Assembly: GCF_022179545.1 (NCBI RefSeq)
Contig: NZ_AP025518.1
Span: 2,046,001 to 2,110,000, forward strand
DNA from: Mycolicibacterium fortuitum subsp. fortuitum
GTDB taxonomy: Bacteria; Actinomycetota; Actinomycetes; Mycobacteriales; Mycobacteriaceae
DNA: 64,000 nucleotides
Direction of reading: 5' to 3'
This document shows, in pieces, positions 36,147 through 45,513 of this stretch. Positions within the stretch are counted from its first letter, which is position 1, and the number at the start of each line of letters is the position of its first letter. The translations under genes and the position numbers were made by a program. The notes beneath the pieces are model-generated. The model was not told the origin of the DNA. It made no database searches and saw only the letters and a list, made by a program, of their open reading frames with translations.

Positions 36147-37127
36147 GTGAAGGTCATGACAGCGTTGTTCGGGCCGCGCGACGCAATGGGTCGGGCTGCG
36201 GCCCTGCGCGAGGCCGGTGCCAGTGGGGTGTTCACCTTCGAGGGACCCCACGATGTATTCACCCCGTTGACGCTCGCCTCCACGGTCGGGGATCTCGACC
36301 TGATGACCAATGTGGCAATTGCGTTTCCCCGTAACCCGATTCACCTGGCACACCAGGCCATCGACCACCAGATCTTGTCCGGTGGAAGGTTCACGCTCGG
36401 GCTCGGTACGCAGATCCGGACGCAGATCGAGAAGCGGTTCGGCGCGGACTTCGACCGGCCGGTGGCCCGGATGTCAGAGTTCGTCGCGGCCTTGCGGGCG
36501 ATCTTCGCTGCCTGGGACACCGGGGAGCGGCTCGACTTTCGAGGCGACTACTACCGGCACACATTGATGACACCCACGTTCACCCCGCGGGACAACCCGT
36601 ACGGTCCGCCGCCCATCTATGTCGGCGCGCTGGGCCCGCGGCTCACCCGGGCCACCGCGCAGTTCGCCGACGGGCTGTTGGTCATGCCGTTCGGATCGAA
36701 GCGGTTCCTGCACGAGGCGACGTTGCCCGCGGTGCGTGACGGGCTCGCCGCCGCCGGGCGCGACGAGGCGGAGCTCGCGATCGTCCCGGAGATCATCGTG
36801 TCGGCCGGGGACGACCACGAGGCGACGCGACGGCTGCTGGCCTTCTACGGATCGACCCCGGCCTATCGCCCGGTGCTGGACGTTCACGGCTGGGGTGACC
36901 TGCAGCCGGAACTCAACGCGCTGTCCAAGCAGGGCCGCTGGCAGGAGATGGGTTCGCTGATCGACGACGAGGTGCTGCACACCATCGCGGCATGCGGTAG
37001 CCCCGCCGATGTCGCCGCTCACATCCGCGACCGCGTGGCCGGGGTGTCCGACCGGATCTGCCTGTACCAACCCGGCCCGATCGCGGTGGAATCGCTTGCC
37101 CAGATCGTCGACGCGCTGCGCGACTGA
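36147..37127 (+). CDS. Luciferase-like (LLM) F420-dependent oxidoreductase, TIGR03617-like
   Basis: A 326-aa bacterial-luciferase-fold oxidoreductase. LTLASTVGDLDLMTNVAIAFPRNP and LSGGRFTLGLGTQ are typical; the family uses F420 or FMN. Length and PPIYVGALGPRLTRATAQFADGLLVMPF match a mycobacterial LLM group. The GTG start is 19 bp from the divergent aofH ATG. Reaction unknown. Confidence 0.85.
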   Translation: MKVMTALFGPRDAMGRAAALREAGASGVFTFEGPHDVFTPLTLASTVGDLDLMTNVAIAFPRNPIHLAHQAIDHQILSGGRFTLGLGTQIRTQIEKRFGADFDRPVARMSEFVAALRAIFAAWDTGERLDFRGDYYRHTLMTPTFTPRDNPYGPPPIYVGALGPRLTRATAQFADGLLVMPFGSKRFLHEATLPAVRDGLAAAGRDEAELAIVPEIIVSAGDDHEATRRLLAFYGSTPAYRPVLDVHGWGDLQPELNALSKQGRWQEMGSLIDDEVLHTIAACGSPADVAAHIRDRVAGVSDRICLYQPGPIAVESLAQIVDALRD

Positions 37128-37172
37128 ACGCCTAGGGTGGGTGGTACTCGTCGGGACCAAAGGAGGTTCGCC

Positions 37173-38666
37173 ATGGGCGGTGATCGCCATGCGGCGGATC
37201 CGGACTATTCGGATGTGCTCATCATCGGGGCCGGGATCTCGGGGTTGGGCGCGGCCTATCGTGTCCACGAGAAGAGTCCCGGGCTGACCTACACCGTGCT
37301 GGAACGCCGAGCGAGGATCGGCGGCACCTGGGACCTGTTCCGGTATCCGGGGATCCGCTCGGACAGCGACATCTTCACGCTGAGCTTTCCGTATCAACCC
37401 TGGACCCGGCCCGAGAACGTCGCCGATGGCAGCGATATTCGCGACTACCTGACCGACACCGCCCGGGAACATGGAATCGACCGCCATATCCGGTTCAACA
37501 CCCGTGTGCTGTCGGCGGATTGGGATTCGGACACCGACACCTGGACGGTGCACGCCGAGCAGGACGGCCAGGCCGCGACCTTCCGGTGCCGGTACCTGTT
37601 CTGCGGCACGGGCTACTACAATTACGACGAGCCCTACACCCCGGAGTTCCCCGGAATCGAGACGTTCGGTGGCGACGTCGTGCACCCGCAGTTCTGGCCC
37701 GAGTCACTGGATTACTCGGGCAAGCGCGTCGTGGTGATCGGCAGCGGGGCCACCGCGGTCAGTCTGGTGCCCGCGCTGGCGCAGCAGGCCTCGCACGTGA
37801 CGATGCTCCAGCGCTCACCGACCTACATGGTGTCGGCGGACCGCATCGTTCCCTCGGTGCAGGCGATCCGTAAGTTTCTGCCGCGCAAGCTATCTCATCA
37901 GATCGTGCGGTTCCGCAACGCGATGATCCACGTGCTGAGCTACTTCTTCTTCCGTAAGGCACCCGACCTCGGTCGCCGGTTCCTGCGCAGCCGGACGGTG
38001 GCCCTGCTGCCCGAGGGGTATCCCGTCGACGTGCATTTCAAGCCGCGATACAAGCCGTGGGATCAACGGTTGTGCCTCGTGCTCGACGGGGACCTGTTCG
38101 AGCACATCAGCGACGGACGGGTCGATGTCGTCACCGATCACATCGACCACATCGACGCCGCGGGCATCGTGTTGAAGTCGGGCGGGCGGGTGGACGCCGA
38201 CGTGATCGTCACGGCGACCGGCCTGCAACTGCAGGCCCTCGGCGGCATTCAGCTGTCGCTGGACGGTCACGAGGTCAAGCCGACCGAGCGGTATGTCTAC
38301 AAGGAGTTCCTGCTCGAGGATGTCCCGAACCTGGCTTGGTGCATCGGCTACACGAACGCGTCGTGGACGCTGCGGGCCGACATGACCGCGCGGGCGTTCG
38401 CAAACCTGTTGGCCTACATGGGCGCTCACGGCTACACCCACGCCTATCCGCACAAGGGTGCGGCGCCGATGCCGGAGAAGCGGACCTGGGATCTGGAGGC
38501 CGGCTACATCCAGCGTTCCGAGCATGCACTGCCGCGTTCGGGTACCAAGCGGCCGTGGCACGTGCGGCACAACTACGTGCTGGATGCCATCGACCACCGC
38601 TTCGACCGCATCGACGAGTCGATGGTCTTCGGCCGCGCCCCCGCCGCCGAGTCGGTGGCCTCCTAA
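37173..38666 (+). CDS. FAD-containing Baeyer-Villiger-type monooxygenase
   Basis: A 497-aa class B flavin monooxygenase, related to EthA/MymA. GAGISG binds FAD, GSGATAVS binds NADPH, and FPGIETFGGDVVHPQFWPE fits the BVMO fingerprint FxGxxxHxxxWP. It inserts oxygen into ketones or oxidises S/N groups. Strong AAAGGAGG before the ATG at 37173. A perfect-stem hairpin follows the stop. Confidence 0.9.
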   Translation: MGGDRHAADPDYSDVLIIGAGISGLGAAYRVHEKSPGLTYTVLERRARIGGTWDLFRYPGIRSDSDIFTLSFPYQPWTRPENVADGSDIRDYLTDTAREHGIDRHIRFNTRVLSADWDSDTDTWTVHAEQDGQAATFRCRYLFCGTGYYNYDEPYTPEFPGIETFGGDVVHPQFWPESLDYSGKRVVVIGSGATAVSLVPALAQQASHVTMLQRSPTYMVSADRIVPSVQAIRKFLPRKLSHQIVRFRNAMIHVLSYFFFRKAPDLGRRFLRSRTVALLPEGYPVDVHFKPRYKPWDQRLCLVLDGDLFEHISDGRVDVVTDHIDHIDAAGIVLKSGGRVDADVIVTATGLQLQALGGIQLSLDGHEVKPTERYVYKEFLLEDVPNLAWCIGYTNASWTLRADMTARAFANLLAYMGAHGYTHAYPHKGAAPMPEKRTWDLEAGYIQRSEHALPRSGTKRPWHVRHNYVLDAIDHRFDRIDESMVFGRAPAAESVAS

Positions 38667-38678
38667 GCACCGCGAGCG

Positions 38679-38702
38679 GGCGTGTCTGCTGCCAGACACG
38701 CC
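38679..38702. terminator. Hairpin terminator after the BVMO gene
   Basis: GGCGTGTCT (38679-38687) pairs perfectly with AGACACGCC (38694-38702) around a 6-nt loop, 13 bp after the stop. No strong T tract (ATTTC follows). Confidence 0.7.
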
Positions 38703-38862
38703 GCATTTCGTCAGCGGTTTGCGCACGATCGTCACGTGAATGCGCAGGACAAACGGTTCCAGTCGCAGCCCACACCGCGCCAGCAGTGTGGGCTGGTGCG
38801 CCGCCTTTCCACTGTTCGGAAAATCTCGTCCTTGACACAGCCCAGACGAGGTGGCAGCCTCC

Positions 38863-38887
38863 TGAACATGTTCACTGAACATGTTCA
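38863..38887. promoter_or_regulatory. Twin 12-bp palindromes overlapping the tetR start codon
   Basis: TGAACATGTTCA occurs at 38863-38874 and again at 38876-38887, separated by 1 bp. The annotated ATG (38868) is the centre of the first copy. A TTGACA lies upstream at 38832-38837. Strong autoregulatory operator candidate. Confidence 0.65.
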
Positions 38888-39470
38888 GTCAAGGGCCGAA
38901 CAGCGAGACGCCACCCAGCGCAAGGTTTTGGCGACCGCTGAAAAGCTGTTCCGCGAGCAAGGCTTTGAATCGACGACTGTTCGGCAGATCGCAACCGATG
39001 CCGGAGTAAGCAGCGGGACCGTGATGAGCGTCGGAGACAAAGACGGCTTGTTGGTGGCAGTGTTCGACGACCGGATCGCAGCGGTGCACGCCAACCGAAA
39101 AGGTCTCACCCGAAGGCCGTCTCACGCGAATGCACCGAAGGCGATTGCCAAACTGTTCGAACCGTTCCTGACCTACTTCGCCGAAGATCCAGCCCTCTCA
39201 CGCCGGTATGCGTCGATCATTGTTCGCGGAGATCACACTTCGAGCATCTTTGGTGATCTGGCAGAAATCCTGGTGGGCGAAATCGAATCGGCTCTGCTGC
39301 ACGTCGGTGTCGGCGAGTCTGATGCCGCGCGCAACGCTCGCACCATCTATTTCGCATACCTGGGCATTGTGCTCAGCGGCAACAACCAGGCATTGGGACA
39401 CCGGTCGGTGCCCGACCAACTACGCGACGTCATCGAGTGCGTCATCGCACCAACCCGACAAGGAGAATGA
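38868..39470 (+). CDS. TetR family regulator
   Basis: A 200-aa TetR regulator: N-terminal HTH in TTVRQIATDAGVSSGTVMSVGDKDGLLVAVFDD. The remaining domain is helical. Lower GC and less biased codon use than neighbours hint at recent acquisition. It is translationally coupled to the DoxX-like gene (ATGA at the junction) and probably represses the pair through the twin palindromes. No other in-frame start gives a complete HTH. Confidence 0.85.
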   Translation: MFTEHVQSRAEQRDATQRKVLATAEKLFREQGFESTTVRQIATDAGVSSGTVMSVGDKDGLLVAVFDDRIAAVHANRKGLTRRPSHANAPKAIAKLFEPFLTYFAEDPALSRRYASIIVRGDHTSSIFGDLAEILVGEIESALLHVGVGESDAARNARTIYFAYLGIVLSGNNQALGHRSVPDQLRDVIECVIAPTRQGE

Positions 39471-39472
39471 TT

Positions 39473-39832
39473 GTGATCGACACGCCGCACTGGTGGTGGC
39501 TCACCGCAATTCTGGCGATCGTGATCCTCGGGGACGCGCTGATCTCGCTCAAGCCGCCGCGATTTATCCAAGGATGCCTCGATGGTGTCGGACTCCCTCG
39601 TGACTGGTGGTGGGTGCTGATCGTGGTCAAACTTCTTGCCGGCGTCGGGTTGATTGCCGGCCTCAAATATCCAGGCGTGGCGTTCTCGGCCAATGTGGGA
39701 ATTGTCGTCTATTTCCTGTGCGCCTGCTATGCGCATTACCGCGCCCGATTTCTGAAGCAGGAATTCTGGATCAATTGCCTGGGCATGCTCCTGTTCTCAG
39801 CCTTCGTACTGGTGGTCTCATACGTGGTATGA
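39473..39832 (+). CDS. DoxX-like small membrane protein
   Basis: A 119-aa protein with four hydrophobic segments. VVKLLAGVGLIAGLKYPGVAF is the DoxX-like pattern; LGDALISLKPPRF comes before it. The GTG at 39473 has AGGAG at proper spacing; an ATG at 39467 is too close to it. Likely membrane redox or solute-related, function unknown. Operon with the TetR gene. Confidence 0.75.
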   Translation: MIDTPHWWWLTAILAIVILGDALISLKPPRFIQGCLDGVGLPRDWWWVLIVVKLLAGVGLIAGLKYPGVAFSANVGIVVYFLCACYAHYRARFLKQEFWINCLGMLLFSAFVLVVSYVV

Positions 39833-39868
39833 GGCCTTCTGCCCAACACGTTGGGCATGCTGGCCATG

Positions 39869-40624
39869 TCACGGCGTACGGATACGAAGACCCGTCGAGA
39901 GCAACTGCGTCGCCGACAGTCCAAAGGTGGTCTTGAAGCTGTCGGCCAGGTGTGACGGGCTGGCGAACCCGGCATCGGCAGCTGCGGTGGTCAGATTCTC
40001 ACCGGCCGCCACGGCAGTCCCGGCCGCGACGAGCCGGCTCCAGATCCGGTAGCGCCGCAGACTGGTCCCCGCCTCGCGGCGGAACAGGTGTAGGAACCGC
40101 GATTCGGAGACACCCGCGGCGGCTGCCAGTTCGCGTGCGGATACCGCTGCGGCGGGGTTCTCGCGAATCTGCTTGGCCACCAATTCGATCCGGGGGTCGA
40201 TCCGGTGGGGGGTATCCGGGGCGGCGAGGTCCAGCCAGCGCCGCGCCGCCTCGTCGTCCTCCGGCATGGCCGTCAGTCTGGTCTCTGCGGCATGGCCTAC
40301 CCCGATGCCGTCCCGGAACTCGGTGAACTGCTGCCGGCACGACGCACTGCGTTGCGAGCTGGGGTCGAGGTAGCTCGACACCAACCCACCCTGCATCGAA
40401 AGGTGATGGGTGAGCCGGGGCGGGATCAACACGCTGCGTGCGATGGTGGCGCTGCCCTGGAGTGTCACGGTCAGCGGTCCGTCGACGCCGACGGCCAGGC
40501 ACCACACCGATCCGGAATGCGGCTCAAGGCCGAGCCCCGGCCCGGCGTAGAGGGCCTGCCCCGGCCACAGCCACACCGTCGGGCAGCAGGTTTGTGGAAG
40601 CGCGGGCCCGGGTTCAGGCGGCAT
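39869..40624 (-). CDS. AraC family transcriptional regulator
   Basis: A 251-aa AraC regulator. The N-terminal sensor half carries aromatic and His residues; the C-terminal double HTH (SARELAAAAGVSESRFLHLFRREAG and LTTAAADAGFASPSHLADSFKTTFG) is complete. Divergent from the DUF4345 gene with a near-perfect palindrome between. It may control that gene. Confidence 0.85.
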   Translation of the reverse strand: MPPEPGPALPQTCCPTVWLWPGQALYAGPGLGLEPHSGSVWCLAVGVDGPLTVTLQGSATIARSVLIPPRLTHHLSMQGGLVSSYLDPSSQRSASCRQQFTEFRDGIGVGHAAETRLTAMPEDDEAARRWLDLAAPDTPHRIDPRIELVAKQIRENPAAAVSARELAAAAGVSESRFLHLFRREAGTSLRRYRIWSRLVAAGTAVAAGENLTTAAADAGFASPSHLADSFKTTFGLSATQLLSTGLRIRTP

Positions 40625-40630
40625 GCTGGC

Positions 40631-40652
40631 CTCCTCATCAATTGATCAGGAG
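40631..40652. promoter_or_regulatory. Near-perfect palindrome between araC-type and DUF4345 genes
   Basis: CTCCTcATC-AATT-GATcAGGAG has one mismatched pair over 22 bp. The right arm's AGGAG also serves as ribosome site for the gene at 40659, so the dyad could act on DNA or on mRNA. Confidence 0.4.
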
Positions 40653-40658
40653 GCTACC

Positions 40659-41024
40659 GTGGTCATCGCAGTAATCGTCGTGGCCGGGGTGTTCTTCCTC
40701 GGCATGGGTGTCTACGCACTGGCAGCTCCGCAGGCGATTCTGCGTCCGTTCGACTACGACCTCAGAACCGCCGCCGCCCGCGCGGAAGTCCGTGGCGTGT
40801 ATGGCGGTTTCGGTATCGCGATCGCCGCGGTGCTGACCTACGCGGCCGTGACGCCGGGGGAGGTCCGCACCGGGATCCTGATCACCGTCGGCGCCGCGCT
40901 GGTCGGGATGGCCGTCGGCCGCGGTGTATCGGCGGTGTTCGACGAACGTACGTCGTTCTATCCCAACTGGTTCTACTGCGTGGTCGAGGCGATCGGCGCG
41001 GGCGCGCTGTTCTGGGTGGCCTGA
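40659..41024 (+). CDS. DUF4345 family membrane protein
   Basis: A 121-aa membrane protein with about four helices. Signatures YGGFGIAIAAVLTYA and VGMAVGRGVSAVFDE match the DUF4345 family. The GTG at 40659 follows AGGAGG. Unknown role; divergent from AraC regulator. Confidence 0.78.
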   Translation: MVIAVIVVAGVFFLGMGVYALAAPQAILRPFDYDLRTAAARAEVRGVYGGFGIAIAAVLTYAAVTPGEVRTGILITVGAALVGMAVGRGVSAVFDERTSFYPNWFYCVVEAIGAGALFWVA

Positions 41025-41057
41025 GTCAGCCGCTCTGCCGCGCTTTTCCGCCGCATT

Positions 41058-41175
41058 GTCACGCCAGAGTGGCGCTCAAGCCCGAGCGTCACGCCAGCGT
41101 GACGCCGTGGTTCGGGCTCCCATTGCCGTGTCACGCCAGAGTGGCTGCCGGCGGCGACAGCCACTCTGGCGTGAC
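41058..41175. repeat. Cluster of GTCACGCCAGAGTGGC-type palindromic repeats
   Basis: Four related elements: GTCACGCCAGAGTGGC (41058-41073), the self-complementary GTCACGC-CA-GCGTGAC (41088-41103), GTCACGCCAGAGTGGCTG (41130-41147) and its exact inverse complement (41158-41175). The last two make an 18-bp perfect stem. They fill the gap between two convergent genes. Confidence 0.95.
41130..41175. terminator. 18-bp perfect stem hairpin between convergent genes
   Basis: Two 18-nt perfect arms with a 10-nt loop. No T tract; bidirectional terminator by position between stops at 41024 and 41208. Confidence 0.7.
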
Positions 41176-41207
41176 GAACTGCCAGCTAGAGAGTGACAAA
41201 CTGGGGG

Positions 41208-42323
41208 CTACGGGGCGACAGTCAGCCAGTCGGCGAAGCCGGACGGATCGTGACGGCCGAGTGCGCCGTGCTCGAACAGGCCCCAGCCCTCGACCGGTGC
41301 ACCGTCGCCTTCGGTGCAGACGGCGCGACCGACGTGGTCGATCACACCGAACGCAGTTCGGCCGACGACCGCCGGATCGGTCATGTCGTAGGTGCGGCGC
41401 TCGGTGAACTTCTCGCCCTTCCACACGCCGTGAATCCAGTCGACGTCGCCGCCGTAGCCGCCGCCGACGTGAATCGGCACGGGCAGTTTGGATTCCACGT
41501 CGAAGCGGACGGGGGTGCCGTCGGGTGTGGTGGCCTCGATGGTGGCTCCGGTGGGGATCCGGGTGCCCGAGCGGTAGTGGATCTTCACCCGCGGCCAGCC
41601 GAGTTGCTCGACGCGGCCGTCTTTGAAGACCCGACTGCAGTCGTTGAGTGAGCGGAAACCGCTGGGATCCTCCTGGATGATGAACACGATCGAGAAGTCG
41701 TCGAACGCCATCGGTACGTACAGCCACCACATGCCTTCGAACGGCGGGTCGGCCGGACGTCCGGCGGGTTCGGCCTCACCGACCGGGCGGATGCCCCATG
41801 ACCGGTCGCGCGAACCGATCCAGGTTTGCGGATCGACGTCGATGCGCTGGCCGTCGATCTCCAGATATCCACTCCAGGCGCCCAATTGGGCGAAACGCTG
41901 GGCATCGAGCGTGACCCGGTTGCCCTGACGCATCAGATGCGGCTGCTCCTGCACCACGTCGAACAGCCCATCCCAGGTGAGATCGGCGGCGACGCCCTCG
42001 GTTTCGTCGAGGACGATGCGGATCTTGCGCAGCGGTTCGGTGACCTCGACCCGGTAGCCCATCACGTGCTGGTTGAGCCGGTCCTGGTCGATCGCGTCGG
42101 ACAGGTGTACCGCCGTCTGTTCGTCTCCGCGCCTCACCAGGAAGTACGCGTCCTTCACCCCGAGGTTGGGGTAGTAGCCCAGGCCGGTGATGACGAAGAT
42201 GTCGCCGGTGCGGTCGTGGGCGTTGAAATACGAACGGTCGTAGAAGTTCCGGTCCGACGAGCCGGGCCAGGCGATCGGTTGGGGGACTTGGTGGACGGGG
42301 TATTCGTCCAGCGGGCCGAGCAT
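41208..42323 (-). CDS. Conserved mycobacterial protein, lipocalin/AttH-like (Rv3169-like)
   Basis: A 371-aa protein matching Rv3169: beta-rich, with WGIRPVGEAEPAG, MWWLYVPMAFDD and HIGGGYGGDVDWIHGVWKGE-like segments similar to hydroxyneurosporene synthase/AttH-type lipocalins. It probably binds a hydrophobic ligand. Stop/start are adjacent to the APH-like gene upstream (1 bp), so the two are cotranscribed. Function unproven. Confidence 0.75.
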   Translation of the reverse strand: MLGPLDEYPVHQVPQPIAWPGSSDRNFYDRSYFNAHDRTGDIFVITGLGYYPNLGVKDAYFLVRRGDEQTAVHLSDAIDQDRLNQHVMGYRVEVTEPLRKIRIVLDETEGVAADLTWDGLFDVVQEQPHLMRQGNRVTLDAQRFAQLGAWSGYLEIDGQRIDVDPQTWIGSRDRSWGIRPVGEAEPAGRPADPPFEGMWWLYVPMAFDDFSIVFIIQEDPSGFRSLNDCSRVFKDGRVEQLGWPRVKIHYRSGTRIPTGATIEATTPDGTPVRFDVESKLPVPIHVGGGYGGDVDWIHGVWKGEKFTERRTYDMTDPAVVGRTAFGVIDHVGRAVCTEGDGAPVEGWGLFEHGALGRHDPSGFADWLTVAP

Positions 42324-43469
<1,146 letters not shown>

Positions 43470-43492
43470 TCAACTGTTCCTTACGGCCACAA

Positions 43493-43515
43493 TTACGATA
43501 CTGTTAGTAGCGTTA
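43493..43515. promoter_or_regulatory. Imperfect dyad operator before the Rv3167c-like gene
   Basis: TTACGATACT-GTT-AGTAGCGTTA: 10-bp arms with two mismatched pairs, in the 45-bp divergent gap; it ends on the A of the tetR start codon. Likely binding site of that TetR for both directions. Confidence 0.55.
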
Positions 43516-44123
43516 TGAAAGCAGAGCCATCACCGGTTGGCAAGACCGCCGGAGCGGGACGTCCTCGCGACCCGCGTATCGACGCTGCCATATTGCAGGC
43601 CACGGTGGACCTGCTTGTCGAAATCGGTTACGCGAACCTGACGATGGCCGCAGTGGCCGAGCGGGCGCAGACCACGAAAACCGCGTTGTACCGCCGGTGG
43701 TCGAGCAAAGCGGAGTTGGTGCACGAGGCGGTGTTCCCGGCCGCCGCCACCGGACTGACGGCGCCTGCCGGGGACATCGCCGCCGATATCCGGGCCATGA
43801 TCGCTGCCGCTCGCGATGTGTTCACCAGCCCGGTGATGCGTGCGGCGCTGCCCGGACTGGTCGCCGACGTCGTCGCCGACACCGACCTGAACGCCCGGGT
43901 GATGCAGCGGTTCGCCGGCACCTTCGTCACGGTGCGCGCCCGGATCATCGACGGCATCGCCCGCGGCGAGGTGCAGCCGGATGTCGACCCGGACCGCCTG
44001 GTGGAGCTCATCGGCGGTTCGACCATGCTGCGGATGTTGCTGTGGCCCGAACGCGAACTCGACGACGAATGGGTGGCGCAGACCGCGGCGATCCTGGTGC
44101 ACGGGGCCACCGTCAAGCAGTGA
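43515..44123 (+). CDS. TetR family regulator (Rv3167c-like)
   Basis: A 202-aa TetR protein: HTH in LTMAAVAERAQTTKTALYRRWSSKAELV. Synteny with Rv3168/Rv3169 and sequence support Rv3167c, a repressor linked in tuberculosis to autophagy/cell-death phenotypes. ATG at 43515 lies at the end of the dyad. Confidence 0.88.
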   Translation: MKAEPSPVGKTAGAGRPRDPRIDAAILQATVDLLVEIGYANLTMAAVAERAQTTKTALYRRWSSKAELVHEAVFPAAATGLTAPAGDIAADIRAMIAAARDVFTSPVMRAALPGLVADVVADTDLNARVMQRFAGTFVTVRARIIDGIARGEVQPDVDPDRLVELIGGSTMLRMLLWPERELDDEWVAQTAAILVHGATVKQ

Positions 44124-44182
44124 TGCCCGAACCCGTTTACATCACGGTGAGAGCAAGTCTTCTGGGTGGTTCGCGCTCCGCA

Positions 44183-44188
44183 TAGCCT
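44183..44188 (+). promoter_or_regulatory. Leaderless -10 box of the MHS transporter gene
   Basis: TAGCCT at 44183-44188, GTG start at 44197, 8 nt on. Suggests a leaderless or nearly leaderless transcript. Confidence 0.4.
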
Positions 44189-44196
44189 GCGCTGAC

Positions 44197-45513
44197 GTGA
44201 CTCTAACCGACCCACGTTCAACGGTCGCCACCAATCCGAGCGCGCGTACCGTCGCGTTGGGTAGCGCGATCGGAACCACGATCGAGTGGTACGACTTCTA
44301 TCTGTACGCCACTGCCGCCGCGCTCGTGTTCAAACCGTTGTTCTTCCCGAACATTTCGTCGACTGCCGGCACCTTGGCTTCGTTCGCGACATATGCCGCG
44401 GGGTTCGGCGCCAGGCCGTTGGGCGCGCTCGTCTCCGGTCATTACGGAGACCGCTTGGGACGCAAGACGGTTCTGGTGATCGCATTGGTAGGGATGGGTC
44501 TGAGCACCTTCGCGATCGGACTGTTGCCGACCTATGCGCAGGTCGGGCTCATCGCGCCCGCGCTGCTGGCGACGTTGCGGTTGCTGCAAGGTCTGGCGGT
44601 CGGGGCCGAATGGGGTGGTGCGGCATTGCTCTCGGTGGAGCACGCCCCGCCAGGTCACCGCGGATTGTTCGGTAGTTTCACCCAATTGGGTTCGCCGGCA
44701 GGAATGCTGCTGTCGACGGCGGTCTTCTATGTGACCAAGACCGTCACCGGCGGAGAGGCGTTCCTTGCCTATGGTTGGCGAATCCCCTTCCTGCTCAGTG
44801 CTGTTCTCGTCGTCGTCGGTCTGGTGATCAGACTGAAGCTCACCGACGCCGAGGTGTTCACCCGGGTCCGGGACCGTGGGGACGTGGTGCGACTGCCGGT
44901 ACTCGAGGTGTTGCGGACCCAGCCGCGCAACGTGGTGATCACCACCGCACTGCGGTTCTCGCAGATCGCTCTGTTCGTCCTGCTGACCACGTATTCGTTG
45001 ACCTATCTCCAAGATTCATCGTCGGCAGGAAGTCAGGTCGGCCTGACGGCGGTCCTCATCGCCTCGGCTGTCGGCCTGATCAGCACACCGGCATGGGCCA
45101 TGCTGTCGGACCGGGTGGGCAGACGTCCACCGTATCTGTTCGGTGCACTGGCCGGACTGATTGCCCTGACCCTGTTCTTCGTCGCGGCCGGAACCGGATC
45201 CCACGTCGCGATCGTGTTGGCGATCGTGTTCGGAGTCAACGTCGCTCACGATGCCATGTACGGGCCCCAGGCTGCCTGGTTCGGAGAACTGTTCGATACC
45301 CGGCTGCGCTACAGCGGCGCGTCGCTGGGATACCAGATCGGCGCCGTGTTCTCCGGTGGGTTCGCCCCGTTGATCGCGGCGGCGCTGTTGGTGGCGGGAG
45401 GGGGCAGCCCCTGGCTGATCGTCGGCTATTTCGCGGTGCTGACCGTGATCACCTCCACGGCAGCCTATTTCGCACGGGAGACCCACTTGGACGAGATCGG
45501 GGAGACGCGATGA
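44197..45513 (+). CDS. MFS metabolite:H+ symporter (MHS family)
   Basis: A 438-aa transporter of the MHS (shikimate/alpha-ketoglutarate-like) branch. IGTTIEWYDFYLYATAAAL, GHYGDRLGRK and LQGLAVGAEWGGAALL are the group's hallmarks. It should import an organic acid or sulfonate-like compound. Its stop overlaps the next ATG (ATGA), coupling it to the flavin monooxygenase, which hints at a shared substrate. GTG 44197 start. Confidence 0.88.
   Translation: MTLTDPRSTVATNPSARTVALGSAIGTTIEWYDFYLYATAAALVFKPLFFPNISSTAGTLASFATYAAGFGARPLGALVSGHYGDRLGRKTVLVIALVGMGLSTFAIGLLPTYAQVGLIAPALLATLRLLQGLAVGAEWGGAALLSVEHAPPGHRGLFGSFTQLGSPAGMLLSTAVFYVTKTVTGGEAFLAYGWRIPFLLSAVLVVVGLVIRLKLTDAEVFTRVRDRGDVVRLPVLEVLRTQPRNVVITTALRFSQIALFVLLTTYSLTYLQDSSSAGSQVGLTAVLIASAVGLISTPAWAMLSDRVGRRPPYLFGALAGLIALTLFFVAAGTGSHVAIVLAIVFGVNVAHDAMYGPQAAWFGELFDTRLRYSGASLGYQIGAVFSGGFAPLIAAALLVAGGGSPWLIVGYFAVLTVITSTAAYFARETHLDEIGETR

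Noticed and set aside
34980..37127. 715-aa plus-strand open frame across aofH and the LLM gene
   Set aside because: Only the last 326 residues are the LLM oxidoreductase; the rest is antisense to aofH.
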